The notes beneath the pieces were generated by a model. That model had not been told where the DNA came from, did no database searches, and saw nothing but the letters and a program-made list of their open reading frames with translations. From positions 1 to 64,000 of the forward strand of contig NZ_QOIL01000015.1 of NCBI RefSeq assembly GCF_003323745.1: a stretch of 64,000 bases of DNA, in the 5' to 3' direction. This DNA is from Sphaerisporangium album. GTDB lineage: Bacteria > Actinomycetota > Actinomycetes > Streptosporangiales > Streptosporangiaceae. Made by a program: the position numbers and the translations under genes. Position 1 is the first letter of the stretch, and each line of letters starts with the position of its first letter. Positions 20,565-29,910 of the stretch are shown in pieces.

Positions 20565-22193
20565 ATGGAGGAGGCCGCCATCAGCACCTCGACTTCTTCT
20601 GCCGGCACCGCCGAGCCCGGCACCGAGCCCGCCGTCCAGCTGGAGGGGATCACCAAGAGGTTCCCCGGAGTCGTCGCCAACCGCGACATCCGCCTCAGCG
20701 TCCGGCGCGGGCACGTTCACGCCATCGTCGGCGAGAACGGCGCCGGCAAGTCCACGCTCATGAAGATCCTGTACGGCATGCAGCGGCCGGACGAGGGGGA
20801 GATCCGCGTCAACGGGGCGCCGGTCCACTTCCGCACGCCGGCCGACGCCATCGCCGCGGGGATCGGCATGGTGCACCAGCACTTCATGCTGGCGGACAAC
20901 CTCACCGTCCTGGAGAACATCATCCTCGGCAGCGAGCCGCGCAGGTTCGGCGCCGGCATCGACTTCGCCGAGGCGCGCCGCAGGATCAAGGAGATCTCCG
21001 ACGCCTACGGCCTCGGCGTCACCCCCGACGCGCTGGTCGAGGACCTCGGCGTCGGCGCGCGGCAGCGGGTGGAGATCCTCAAGGTGCTCTACCGGGGCGC
21101 CCGCATCCTCATCCTGGACGAGCCCACCGCCGTGCTGGTGCCCCAGGAGGTCGACGAGCTGTTCGACAACCTGCGCGGCCTGGTCCGCGAGGGCCTCACC
21201 ATCATCTTCATCTCCCACAAGCTGGACGAGGTGCTCTCGGTCGCCGACGCCATCACGGTGATCAGGCGCGGCACCACCGTCGCCAGCGTCCTGCCCAAGG
21301 ACGTCACCGCCCGGCGGCTCGCCGAGCTCATGGTGGGCAGCGAGCTGCCGAGCCCCGAGACCCGCGAGTCCACCGTCACCTCCGACGTCGCGCTGTCCGT
21401 GCACGGCCTGACCGTGCGCGGCGACGCGGGGCGGCCGATCGTGGACGGCGTCTCCTTCGACATCCACAAGGGCGAGGTGCTCGGCATCGCCGGGGTCGAG
21501 GGCAACGGCCAGGCCGAGCTCGTCGAGGCCATCATGGGCATGCGCCCGGCCGAGGGCGTCATCACGCTCGGCGGGCGGGACATCTCCGCCTGGTCCACCC
21601 TGCGTAGGCGCGAGGGCGGCATCGGCTACATCCCCGAGGACCGCCACCGGCACGGTCTGCTGCTGGACGCCCCGCTGTGGGAGAACCGCATCCTCGGCCA
21701 CCAGACCCGCAAGCCCAACGTCAAGGGGCCCTGGATCGACCGGGCGGGCGCCCGGGCCGACACCCAGCGGATCGTCGAGGCGTACGACGTCCGCACCCCG
21801 GGCATCGACGTGATCGCCGCGGCCCTGTCCGGCGGCAACCAGCAGAAGCTGATCGTCGGGCGGGAGATGAGCGGAGACCCCGTCGTCCTGATCGCCAGCC
21901 ACCCCACGCGCGGCGTGGACGTCGGCGCCCAGGCCGCCATCTGGGACCACCTGCGGTCCGCGCGCGCCGCCGGGCTCGCCGTCCTGCTGATCTCCGCCGA
22001 CCTGGACGAGCTGATCGGCCTGTCGGACTCCCTGAAGGTCATCCTGCGCGGGCGCATGGTGGCCGATGTCGACCCCGCCGACGTGACCCCCGAACGGCTC
22101 GGCTCGGCCATGACCGGCGCGGGCGGCGACCGCGACACACCCGCCCCCGAGCAGCTCGGCCCGGCCGTGACCGGCGCCGGGGAGGAAGCATGA
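20565..22193 (+). CDS. Nucleoside ABC importer ATPase (two fused ATPase domains)
   Basis: 542 residues with two nucleotide-binding domains, as in sugar/nucleoside importers (NupO/YufO, RbsA-like). Domain 1: Walker A GENGAGKST, signature-like LGVGARQRVEILK, Walker B ILILDEPTAVL. Domain 2: degenerate Walker A (GVEGNGQAELVEA), good signature LSGGNQQKLIVGREM and VVLIASHPTRGVDVGA, as usual in this family. An acidic/threonine-rich N-terminal tail precedes the fold. The stop overlaps the permease start (ATGA). Confidence 0.94.
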   Translation: MEEAAISTSTSSAGTAEPGTEPAVQLEGITKRFPGVVANRDIRLSVRRGHVHAIVGENGAGKSTLMKILYGMQRPDEGEIRVNGAPVHFRTPADAIAAGIGMVHQHFMLADNLTVLENIILGSEPRRFGAGIDFAEARRRIKEISDAYGLGVTPDALVEDLGVGARQRVEILKVLYRGARILILDEPTAVLVPQEVDELFDNLRGLVREGLTIIFISHKLDEVLSVADAITVIRRGTTVASVLPKDVTARRLAELMVGSELPSPETRESTVTSDVALSVHGLTVRGDAGRPIVDGVSFDIHKGEVLGIAGVEGNGQAELVEAIMGMRPAEGVITLGGRDISAWSTLRRREGGIGYIPEDRHRHGLLLDAPLWENRILGHQTRKPNVKGPWIDRAGARADTQRIVEAYDVRTPGIDVIAAALSGGNQQKLIVGREMSGDPVVLIASHPTRGVDVGAQAAIWDHLRSARAAGLAVLLISADLDELIGLSDSLKVILRGRMVADVDPADVTPERLGSAMTGAGGDRDTPAPEQLGPAVTGAGEEA

Positions 22194-23395
22194 GTTCGTC
22201 CTTCACCGACCGCCTGCTCGGCAAGGTCAGGCTCGGCGGCCTGCTGGCGCTCGCCGCCCCGCTGCTCGCCGTCGTGTTCGCGGGCGTCGTCACCTCGATC
22301 ATCCTGGCGCTCACCGGCAACCCGCCACTGGAGACGCTGCGGCTGCTGCTCGACTACGGCGCGCAGTCCCGCACGATGGTCAACATCATCAACCTGGCCA
22401 CGACGTACTACATCTCCGCGCTCGCCGTCGCCATCGGGTTCCGGATGAACCTGTTCAACATCGGCGTCGACGGCCAGTACCGGCTGGCGGCCCTGGTCGC
22501 GGCCGCCGTCGGCGGCGCGCTGGTGCTGCCGGCCCCGCTGCACGTCGGCGTCACCATCCTGGTCGCCGTGGCCGTCGGCGGCCTGTGGGCGTCCATCGCC
22601 GGGCTCCTGAAGGTGACGCGCGGCGTCAGCGAGGTCATCTCCACGATCATGCTGAACGCCATCGCGACCGGCCTCGGCGCCTGGCTGCTGACCACCGACC
22701 GGCTCGCCGTGGCCGTGTCCGGCAGCAACAACATCGGCACCAAGCCGATCCCGCCGTCGGGCCAGTTCCCCGGGTTCGCCCTCATCCCCGGCACCCAGGC
22801 CAAGGTCTTCGGGTTCGTCGTCGTCGCGGCCCTGCTCGGCGTCGCCTACTACGTGCTGTTCAACCGGACCCGCTTCGGCTTCGACATGCGCGCCACCGGC
22901 CGCTCGGAGTCGGCCGCGGTCGCGAGCGGCGTCAGCGTCAAGAAGATGGTGCTCATCACGATGATCCTGTCGGGCGCGGCGGCCGGGCTCGTCGGCATGC
23001 CGCAGCTGCTCGGCGCGTCCTACTCCTACAGCCTGGACTTCCCGACCGGGCTCGGGTTCACCGGCATCGCCATCGCCCTGCTCGGCCGCAACACCCCGGT
23101 CGGCATCGCGATCGGCGCGCTGCTGTGGAGCTACCTCGACAACTCCTCGGACATCCTCGACCTCGAGGGGATTCCCAAGGAGATCGTGATCATCATGCAG
23201 GGCACGATCGTGCTCTCGGTCATCATCGCCTACGAGCTGGTCCACCGGTACCGCATGGCCGCCGAGCAGCGCCGGGTGAGCCGCCAGCTGTCCGCGGAGT
23301 CCCCCTCCCCGCCCGGCTCCGGGCCCAACTCCGGGCCCAACTTCGGGCCCGACCCCGCGTCCGACTCCGCGTCCGAGGAAGGAGCGAAGGCGTGA
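22190..23395 (+). CDS. Nucleoside ABC importer permease 1
   Basis: 401 residues, eight to ten membrane helices, of the BPD_transp_2 family (NupP/YufP-like). Typical stretch: FRMNLFNIGVDGQYRLAALV and GVSEVISTIMLNAIA, then ATGRSESAAVASGVSVKKM near the coupling helix. ATG at 22190 overlaps the ATPase stop and has GGAGGA upstream. The C-terminal tail (PNSGPNFGPDP repeats) is disordered. GTGA overlap couples it to the second permease. Confidence 0.93.
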   Translation: MSSSFTDRLLGKVRLGGLLALAAPLLAVVFAGVVTSIILALTGNPPLETLRLLLDYGAQSRTMVNIINLATTYYISALAVAIGFRMNLFNIGVDGQYRLAALVAAAVGGALVLPAPLHVGVTILVAVAVGGLWASIAGLLKVTRGVSEVISTIMLNAIATGLGAWLLTTDRLAVAVSGSNNIGTKPIPPSGQFPGFALIPGTQAKVFGFVVVAALLGVAYYVLFNRTRFGFDMRATGRSESAAVASGVSVKKMVLITMILSGAAAGLVGMPQLLGASYSYSLDFPTGLGFTGIAIALLGRNTPVGIAIGALLWSYLDNSSDILDLEGIPKEIVIIMQGTIVLSVIIAYELVHRYRMAAEQRRVSRQLSAESPSPPGSGPNSGPNFGPDPASDSASEEGAKA

Positions 23396-24660
23396 CCACC
23401 GTCTCCGACGCCCCCGCGACGGCCCCGGCGTCCCCCGGCGCCCGCCGCTTCCGCCTGAACTGGCAGATCCTCCTGCTCGGCCTGCTCGCCCTGCTGGTCA
23501 TGATGTCCATCGCCCGCGTGGTGACCGGGGCGAACGACATCACCTCCGGCGGTACCATCGGCGCGGCGGTCGGCCTCGCCGTGCCGATCGGCCTGGCCGC
23601 GCTCGGCGGCCTGTGGTCCGAGCGGTCCGGCGTCGTCAACATCGGCCTCGAAGGCATGATGATCCTCGGCACGTGGTGCGGCGCCTGGGGAGCCCTCACG
23701 TTCGGCACGTGGGGCGGCGTGCTCGCCGGGGCCATCGGTGGGGCGCTCGGCGGCCTGCTGCACGCCCTGGTGACCGTCACCTTCGGCGTCGACCACATCA
23801 TCTCCGGCGTCGCCATCAACATCCTCGGCCTCGGCGCCACCCAGTACCTGTCCAAGCTGGTCTTCACCGGCATGAAGGGCGGCGGCGAGACCCAGTCGCC
23901 GCGCATCCCGGCGCCCGCGGACGTCAGCGTCCCCGGCATCGGCGCGCCCCTGCTGGACCTGGAGAACCGCCACCTGTTCCTGGTCTCGGACCTGGCAGGC
24001 GTGCTGCGCGGCGTGACGCAGGACGTCTCGCTGTTCACCATCGTGGCCGTGCTGCTGGTGCCGATCAGTTTCTACGTGCTCTGGCGCACGGCCTTCGGGC
24101 TGCGCCTGCGCTCGTGCGGCGAGCGGCCGGTGGCGGCCGAGTCGCTGGGCGTGAACGTCTACTTCTACAAGTACGTCGCGGTCGTGATCTCCGGCGCGCT
24201 GGCCGGGCTCGGCGGCGCGTTCCTGTCGATGGTGGCCTCCGGCATCTACCGCGAGGGCCAGACCGGTGGCCGCGGCTTCATCGGCCTGGCGGCCATGATC
24301 TTCGGCAACTGGCGGCCCGGCGGGCTGGCCGGCGGCGCGCTGCTGTTCGGGTACACCGACGCGCTGCAGCTGCGCCAGGGCGGCACCTCCGTCCACGCGC
24401 TGCTGCTGGTCGTGGCCATGCTGCTCGCGGCCTTCGCCGTTTACCAGCTCGTCCGGCAGCACCGCAACCGTGCCGCGCTGCTCAGCGGCGTCTTCGCGCT
24501 CGCGGTGTTCGCCGTGTTCGCGATGACCGACACGGTGCCCGAGCAGTTCACCTCGTTCACCCCCCACCTGACCACGCTGCTGGTGCTGTCGCTGGCCTCC
24601 CAGCGGCTGCGCATGCCCGCGGCGGACGGCGTTCCGTACCGCAAGGGCCAGGCCAAGTGA
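23392..24660 (+). CDS. Nucleoside ABC importer permease 2
   Basis: 422 residues of the same permease family (NupQ/YufQ-like): LGGLWSERSGVVNIGLEGMM is the hallmark, then GVDHIISGVAINILGLG and GERPVAAESLGVNVYFYKY. It carries two extra hydrophobic helices at the C-terminus (ALLSGVFALAVFAVFAM and TTLLVLSLASQRL). GTG 23392 overlaps the stop of permease 1. Cytidine deaminase follows 52 bp later, probably in the same transcript. Confidence 0.93.
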   Translation: MTTVSDAPATAPASPGARRFRLNWQILLLGLLALLVMMSIARVVTGANDITSGGTIGAAVGLAVPIGLAALGGLWSERSGVVNIGLEGMMILGTWCGAWGALTFGTWGGVLAGAIGGALGGLLHALVTVTFGVDHIISGVAINILGLGATQYLSKLVFTGMKGGGETQSPRIPAPADVSVPGIGAPLLDLENRHLFLVSDLAGVLRGVTQDVSLFTIVAVLLVPISFYVLWRTAFGLRLRSCGERPVAAESLGVNVYFYKYVAVVISGALAGLGGAFLSMVASGIYREGQTGGRGFIGLAAMIFGNWRPGGLAGGALLFGYTDALQLRQGGTSVHALLLVVAMLLAAFAVYQLVRQHRNRAALLSGVFALAVFAVFAMTDTVPEQFTSFTPHLTTLLVLSLASQRLRMPAADGVPYRKGQAK

Positions 24661-24712
24661 GGACGGGCCCGGCCCTGACCTGCCGCCTGACCACGAACCC
24701 GGGAGGGATAAC

Positions 24713-25126
24713 GTGAGCGTCGTGAAACGGGACGAAATCGACTGGGACGCGCTGCGCGAGCAGGCCACCGAGGCCATGGCCCACGCCTACGCGCCGTACT
24801 CCAAGTTCCCGGTCGGCGCCGCCGCCCTGGTGGACGACGGGCGCGTGGTGACCGGCTGCAACGTCGAGAACGCCTCCTACGGAATCGGCCTGTGCGCCGA
24901 GTGCGGGCTGGTCTCCGCGCTGCACGCCTCGGGCGGCGGGCGTCTGGTGGCGTTCACCTGCGTGGACGGCCACGGCGAGCTGCTCATGCCCTGCGGGCGC
25001 TGCCGTCAGCTCCTGTTCGAGCACGGCGGCCCCGACCTGCTCGTCGAGACCCCCGAGGGGCCGTGGACGATGGCCGAGCTGCTGCCGTTCGCCTTCGGCC
25101 CCGACGACCTCTCACGCGGCGCCTGA
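24713..25126 (+). CDS. cdd: Cytidine deaminase
   Basis: Deaminates (deoxy)cytidine to (deoxy)uridine in pyrimidine salvage. 137 residues, the tetrameric small type. Zinc site: CAECGL (Cys and catalytic Glu) and PCGRCRQ. Substrate region GCNVENASYGIGLCAE is standard. GTG start after GGGAGGGATAAC. Placed between the importer and deoA, so imported pyrimidine nucleosides go to uridine and then to base plus sugar phosphate. Confidence 0.96.
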   Translation: MSVVKRDEIDWDALREQATEAMAHAYAPYSKFPVGAAALVDDGRVVTGCNVENASYGIGLCAECGLVSALHASGGGRLVAFTCVDGHGELLMPCGRCRQLLFEHGGPDLLVETPEGPWTMAELLPFAFGPDDLSRGA

Positions 25127-25225
25127 CCCGTCTCGGGGTCTCGCCGCAGGGCGTACCGCGCCCGGGGTCTCGCCCGATATCCGCCTTTCCACCACCGTTC
25201 ACCGTTCCGGGGGAGTAAGTAGTCC

Positions 25226-26503
25226 ATGGACGCGATCGAGGTCATCGTCACCAAGCGGGACGGCCGCGCGCTGTCGGCCGAGCAGATCGCCTGGGTGGTC
25301 GACGCCTACACGCGCGGCGAGGTCGCCGACGAGCAGATGTCCTCCCTCGCCATGGCGATCCTGCTCAACGGCATGGAGCGCGAGGAGATCGGCCGGTGGA
25401 CCGAGGCGATGATCCGCTCCGGCTCCTGCATGGACTGGTCCGGGCTCGACCGGCCGACCACCGACAAGCACTCGACCGGGGGAGTCGGCGACAAGATCAC
25501 GCTGCCGCTGGCCCCGCTGGTCGCCGCGTGCGGCGCGTACGTCCCCCAGCTCTCCGGGCGCGGCCTCGGCCACACCGGGGGCACCCTGGACAAGCTCGAG
25601 TCGATCCGCGGCTGGCGGGCGTCCCTGTCCAACGACGAGATGCTCGGCGTGCTGCGCTCGGCGGGCGCGGTGGTGTGCGCGGCCGGGGACGGGCTCGCCC
25701 CCGCGGACAAGAAGCTGTACGCGCTGCGCGACGTCACGGGCACCGTCGAGTCGATCCCGTTGATCGCCTCGTCCATCATGTCCAAGAAGATCGCCGAGGG
25801 CACGGGCGCGCTCGTGCTCGACGTCAAGGTCGGCTCGGGGGCGTTCATGAAGAGCGTCCAGACGGCCCGCGAGCTGGCCCGCACGATGGTGGACCTCGGC
25901 ACCGACCACGGCGTGGCGACGATCGCCCTGCTCACCGCCATGGACCGCCCGCTCGGCCTCGCCGTGGGCAACGCCCTGGAGGTCGCGGAGTCCGTCGAGG
26001 TGCTGGCGGGCGGCGGCCCGTCCGACGTGGTCGAGCTGACCGTACGGCTGGCGCGCGAGATGCTGGCCGCCGCCGGAGTGTCCGGCAAGGACCCGGAGAC
26101 CGCGCTGAAGGACGGCTCCGCCATGGACTCCTGGCGCCGCATGATCACCGCCCAGGGCGGCGACCCGGACGCCGCGCTGCCGAAGGCCCCCGAGACCCAT
26201 GAGGTCACGGCCCCCGCCTCCGGGGTTCTCGCCAGGCTCGACGCCTACGGGGTCGGGCTGGCGGCCTGGCGCCTCGGCGCGGGCCGCGCCCGCAAGGAGG
26301 ACGCGGTGTCCTTCGGCGCCGGCATCACCCTGCACGCCAAGCCCGGTGACACCGTGCGCGAGGGACAGCCCCTGATGACCCTCCACGCCGACGACCCGTC
26401 CCGCTTCGACCGCGCCCTCGCGGCCCTGGCCGGCGCCTACGAGCTGGGCGAGACCGCCGACCCGTCCCTGCTCCCCCTGGTGATCGACCGCATCACCGCC
26501 TGA
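25226..26503 (+). CDS. deoA: Thymidine/pyrimidine-nucleoside phosphorylase
   Basis: Phosphorolysis of thymidine or uridine to base and (deoxy)ribose 1-phosphate. 425 residues. Signatures: TDKHSTGGVGDKITL (phosphate binding), SGRGLGHTGGTLDKLESI (family signature), ASSIMSKKIAEGTGALVLDVKVGSGAFMK. GGGGGAG lies upstream of the ATG. Last gene of the importer-cdd-deoA group; convergent with the MarR gene. Confidence 0.95.
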   Translation: MDAIEVIVTKRDGRALSAEQIAWVVDAYTRGEVADEQMSSLAMAILLNGMEREEIGRWTEAMIRSGSCMDWSGLDRPTTDKHSTGGVGDKITLPLAPLVAACGAYVPQLSGRGLGHTGGTLDKLESIRGWRASLSNDEMLGVLRSAGAVVCAAGDGLAPADKKLYALRDVTGTVESIPLIASSIMSKKIAEGTGALVLDVKVGSGAFMKSVQTARELARTMVDLGTDHGVATIALLTAMDRPLGLAVGNALEVAESVEVLAGGGPSDVVELTVRLAREMLAAAGVSGKDPETALKDGSAMDSWRRMITAQGGDPDAALPKAPETHEVTAPASGVLARLDAYGVGLAAWRLGAGRARKEDAVSFGAGITLHAKPGDTVREGQPLMTLHADDPSRFDRALAALAGAYELGETADPSLLPLVIDRITA

Positions 26504-26549
26504 CCCCTCGGCCGCGCCGCTGACGCCTCTGGCGTGACAAGCGACCCGC

Positions 26550-26942
26550 CTATGGGGCCAGGGAGGGCTTGGTGGGGGCCAGGCTGTGGTTGAGGACGGC
26601 GCGGTGGGTGGGGAGGGCCTCGGCGTGGCGGTGGCGGCCGTCCTCGGTGATCTGGACGAACACCCCGCGCCGGTCCTCGGCGCACATGTTGCGGCACACG
26701 AGCCCGGCCTTCTCCAGCCGGGAGATCAGGCGCGACAGCGCGCTCTGGCTGAGGTGGACGGCGTCGGCCAGCTCCTGGACGCGGTACTTGCCGTGGTCGG
26801 ACTCGGCCATGTGGTCGAGGACCTCGAAATCGCTCACGCCGAGCCCGTGCTTGTCGCCCAGCTCGCGCTCCAGCGCGCACCACGTCGTCGCGTGGCGGGC
26901 GAGCAGCTCACGCCACGAGTCAACGACATCCGTGTCGTCCAT
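26550..26942 (-). CDS. MarR family transcriptional regulator
   Basis: 130 residues with the winged-helix core: LGVSDFEVLDHMAESDHGKYRV, QELADAVHLSQSALSRLISRLEKAGLVCR (recognition helix) and the wing AEDRRGVFVQITEDGR. Likely represses the divergent MFS pump gene and itself through the ATGCAC-type sites in between, with a ligand as inducer. ATG 26942 is chosen from the usual N-terminal helix; upstream Met codons extend into the operator region and are not protein-like. Confidence 0.9.
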   Translation of the reverse strand: MDDTDVVDSWRELLARHATTWCALERELGDKHGLGVSDFEVLDHMAESDHGKYRVQELADAVHLSQSALSRLISRLEKAGLVCRNMCAEDRRGVFVQITEDGRHRHAEALPTHRAVLNHSLAPTKPSLAP

Positions 26943-26956
26943 GCCCGGACTATACC

Positions 26957-27028
26957 ATGCACGTTCATTAGATGCACCGGAATTAAATGCTTGTGCATTG
27001 AATGCAGGCGCATGTAATGTCGGTGCAC
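26957..27028. promoter_or_regulatory. Operator cluster between marR and the MFS gene
   Basis: An AT-rich 70-bp stretch holds ATGCAC at 26957 and 26972, the palindrome ATGCttgtGCAT at 26987-26998, ATGCA at 27002, and GTGCAC at 27023. ATGCAC (26972) and GTGCAT (26993) also form a wide inverted pair. The position between divergent regulator and pump is where MarR operators are found; the promoters of both genes must lie here, and the MFS mRNA may be leaderless. Confidence 0.6.
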
Positions 27029-28474
27029 ATGATCCCCTCCTCACATGACCAGCGATGGGATGCGCGCCTCTGGGGAGCGCTCACCGTGCTCTGCGCCGTC
27101 GTCTTCCTCGACGCGCTCGACGTCTCGATGGTCGGAGTGGCCCTTCCGTCAATCCAGGCCGACCTCGGCCTCACGACCTCTTCCCTCCAGTGGATCGTCA
27201 GCGGGTACGTCCTCGGGTACGGCGGCCTGCTGCTGCTCGGCGGACGCACCGCCGACCTGCTCGGCCGGCGCCGCGTCTTCCTGACCGCGCTCGTCCTGTT
27301 CGCCGTGGCCTCGCTGCTCGGCGGCATCGTCGACAACGGCGGCCTCCTCATCGCCGCCCGTTTCGTCAAGGGCATCAGCGCCGCGTTCACCGCGCCCGCC
27401 GCGCTGTCCATCATCACCACCACGTTCCACGAGGGCCCGGCCCGCAACCGCGCGCTCAGCATCTTCACCGCCTGCGGTGCCAGCGGCTTCTCGCTCGGCC
27501 TCGTCCTGTCCGGCTTCCTCACCGAGCTCGGGTGGCGCTGGACGTTCCTCATGCCGGTGCCGGTCGCGATCATCGCGCTCGTCGCGGGCTTCAGGCTGCT
27601 TCCCCGCCACTCCGGCGAGGAACGCGCCACCGGCGGCTACGACCTCATCGGTGCGGCCACCATCACCGGCTCGATGCTCCTGTTCGTCTACACCGTTGTC
27701 CAGGCGCCCGAAGCCGGCTGGTTCTCGGCCCGCACCCTCGGCGGCGTCGCCGGCGCCGTGGTCCTGCTCGCGGTGTTCATCGTCGCCGAGCTGCGCGTCA
27801 AGCACCCGCTCGTCCGGTTCGGCATCCTGCGCTCCGGCCCGCTCGTCCGCGCCAACCTCGGGCTCGTGATCCTCTTCGGGTCCTACGTCGGCTTCCAGTT
27901 CGTCGCCATGCAGTACTTCCAGAACCTCCTCGGATGGTCCGCCCTGCACACCGCGCTGGCGTTCCTGCCCGCGGGGCTCCTCGTCGCCGTCACGTCCACC
28001 AAGATGGGCGACCTCGCCGACCGGTTCGGCACCCCACGGCTGATCGCCCTCGGCTCCGCCGCCCTCGCCGGCGGCTACGCCATCTTCCTCGGCGCGGGGG
28101 ACCACCCGAGCCTGGCCACGATGGTCATCCCCGGCATGGTGCTGCTGGGCGTCGCCTTCGCGCTCACCTTCCCCTCGCTCAACATCCAGGCCACCGCCGG
28201 GGTGCCGGACGACGAGCAGGGGCTCGCCTCCGGGCTGCTCAACACCTCCGGCCAGGTCGGCGGCGCGCTCGTGCTGGCCATCGTGACCGCCGTGGCGACC
28301 GCCGACGGGGGCGCGGTCACCATGTCGGCCGTCCGGTCGTCGTTCGTCTTCTGCGCAGCGATCGCCCTGGTCGGGCTGGGCATCGCCCTCACCGGGCTGG
28401 TTCGTGCCCGCACGGCGGGTGCGGACGCGAAGGACGTCTCCGAGGACGACGTGAAGATCCTGGAGACCATCTGA
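27029..28474 (+). CDS. MFS drug:proton antiporter (DHA2, 14-helix type)
   Basis: 481 residues, about 14 hydrophobic helices of the EmrB/QacA subfamily. Motif C-like and antiporter elements: LDALDVSMVGVALPSIQADLG, LQWIVSGYVLGYGGLLLLGGRTADLLGRRR (motif A), GKGISAAFTAPAAL and GASGFSLGLVLSGFLTE. Controlled most likely by the divergent MarR protein, so probably an inducible efflux pump; substrate unknown. Starts at 27002, 27017 and 27029 are in frame and none has a ribosome site; the last lies just outside the operator cluster. Confidence 0.9.
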   Translation: MIPSSHDQRWDARLWGALTVLCAVVFLDALDVSMVGVALPSIQADLGLTTSSLQWIVSGYVLGYGGLLLLGGRTADLLGRRRVFLTALVLFAVASLLGGIVDNGGLLIAARFVKGISAAFTAPAALSIITTTFHEGPARNRALSIFTACGASGFSLGLVLSGFLTELGWRWTFLMPVPVAIIALVAGFRLLPRHSGEERATGGYDLIGAATITGSMLLFVYTVVQAPEAGWFSARTLGGVAGAVVLLAVFIVAELRVKHPLVRFGILRSGPLVRANLGLVILFGSYVGFQFVAMQYFQNLLGWSALHTALAFLPAGLLVAVTSTKMGDLADRFGTPRLIALGSAALAGGYAIFLGAGDHPSLATMVIPGMVLLGVAFALTFPSLNIQATAGVPDDEQGLASGLLNTSGQVGGALVLAIVTAVATADGGAVTMSAVRSSFVFCAAIALVGLGIALTGLVRARTAGADAKDVSEDDVKILETI

Positions 28475-28498
28475 TCCCCTGATCCGCACCTGTCCGTC

Positions 28499-28529
28499 AG
28501 CCCCCGGCGCCGCCCGCGCGCCGGGGGCT
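28499..28529 (+). terminator. Terminator after the MFS gene
   Basis: agcccccggcgc / gcgccgggggct, a perfect 12-bp stem with 7-base loop, 24 bp after the stop; followed by gcttgtt. The rest of the 276-bp gap up to 28750 shows no gene. Confidence 0.8.
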
Positions 28530-28750
28530 CCATGCTTGTTACGGGCAGATCGGACACATTTCCGAGACCTGTGGCCGGCGGCCGAACGGGTGCGGCATTC
28601 TCGGCGTCATAAGAAAGTAGCGGGAACCGGCCGCGCACCCGGGGACCACCGCACGGGACCGTCCAGGTCACGGCGCCGGCACGACCCCCGGGCCGGGCCG
28701 GAGGGACGGGCACCGCGCCAAGGACCGACCATCCCAGGAAGCCGAGGCCC

Positions 28751-29410
28751 ATGAGAAGCACCGCCGTCGCCGCAGCCCTCCTCCCGCTCGCCCTGCTCAC
28801 GGCCTGCGGTGGAGGGACTGGCGGGTCCCCCGAGGCGACGGTCACCACGACCGTCTCCGTCACCCCCTCCGCCGGCTCCACCGTCCCCCCTTCGGGGTCT
28901 CCGGTGACGCCGGACGCCACCGCGCCCGGCACGCCGTCCCCGATCCCGTCCCGCGAGCACACCGCCGCGACGCCCGACCTGCCGCCGCCCTCCGGCACCG
29001 GCCCGGTCGAGGTCAAGCGGTCGCCGCAGAGGCCGCCCCTGGTCACGGGCGTCCGCTTCGCCGCCCACCCAGGGTTCGACCGGGTGGTCGTCGACCTGCG
29101 GGGGGCCCCGACCGGGTACCACGTCCGCTGGGTCACCCAGCTCCTCCAGGACGGCTCCGGCGACCCCGTCGAGGTCAAGGGCGGCGCGTACCTCCAGGTC
29201 GCGCTGAACCCCGCGAGCGCGCACACCGAGGACGGGAAGCCCACCTGGCAGAGGATCCAGAAGGCCGGGCTGCCCAACGTGCGCAGCGTCGTGCGCACCG
29301 GGGACTTCGAGGGCACCGTCACCCTCGGGCTGGTACTCGGCCACCGCGCCGGCTTCCGCGTCGACGAGCAGTCGGCGCCGTACCGGCTGGTCATCGACAT
29401 CGCCCACTAG
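28751..29410 (+). CDS. AMIN-like domain lipoprotein
   Basis: 219 residues. Lipoprotein signal with lipobox LLTAC (Cys at about 19), then a Thr/Pro/Ser linker (about 25-85), then one beta domain: GFDRVVVDLRGAPTGYHVRW, AYLQVALNPASAH and YRLVIDIAH. This is the AMIN-like domain common in actinomycete lipoproteins; AMIN domains elsewhere bind peptidoglycan. Role probably in the envelope. GTG or ATG: ATG at 28751 after a short GC-rich leader. Confidence 0.82.
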   Translation: MRSTAVAAALLPLALLTACGGGTGGSPEATVTTTVSVTPSAGSTVPPSGSPVTPDATAPGTPSPIPSREHTAATPDLPPPSGTGPVEVKRSPQRPPLVTGVRFAAHPGFDRVVVDLRGAPTGYHVRWVTQLLQDGSGDPVEVKGGAYLQVALNPASAHTEDGKPTWQRIQKAGLPNVRSVVRTGDFEGTVTLGLVLGHRAGFRVDEQSAPYRLVIDIAH

Positions 29411-29460
29411 AGCCGCCGCCGTGACGGGCGGGTGAGGCGCGGAGCTCTAGACTGGGCCGC

Positions 29461-29814
29461 GTGGTGCGCAAAATAGCGGGGGCGACCCGCATCCCCGTGC
29501 CCGGGGGCAAGGTCATCGACGAGTACGTCGGACGCGTCAACAGTGGCGACGAGCAGGTGTCGATCGCCCGCATGATCGCCCCTGCGGGCTGGGAGGAACC
29601 CGCCCAGACGCCCGAGTTCACCGAGTACACGCTCGTGCTGCGCGGCGTGGTCGTCGTCGAGCACGAGGAGGGCGTGACCGAGGTGGGCGCGGGCGAGGCG
29701 TTCGTCAGCCTTCCCGGTGAGAAGATCCGCTACAGCGTCGGCCCCGACGGCGCCGAGTACATCGCGGTGTGCGCCCCGGCCTTCTCGCCCGACACGGTGA
29801 ACCGCGAAGAGTGA
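29461..29814 (+). CDS. Cupin domain protein
   Basis: 117 residues, single cupin_2 barrel: SIARMIAPAGWEEPAQTPEFTEYTLVLRG, VVVEHEEGVTEVGAGEAFVSLPG, and KIRYSVGPDGAEYIAVCAPAFSPD. The usual metal histidines of motif 1 are replaced by Gln/Glu residues, so it may bind a ligand rather than catalyse. GTG start. No obvious operon partner. Confidence 0.8.
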   Translation: MVRKIAGATRIPVPGGKVIDEYVGRVNSGDEQVSIARMIAPAGWEEPAQTPEFTEYTLVLRGVVVVEHEEGVTEVGAGEAFVSLPGEKIRYSVGPDGAEYIAVCAPAFSPDTVNREE

Positions 29815-29910
29815 CCGTCCCGCCGGACGTCAGCGAAAGTCATACGACGGCCCGGCGGACGTCACCCATCTGACGGCCGCCGGCCCGGAGCCACTGCTTA
29901 GGATGTTCCG

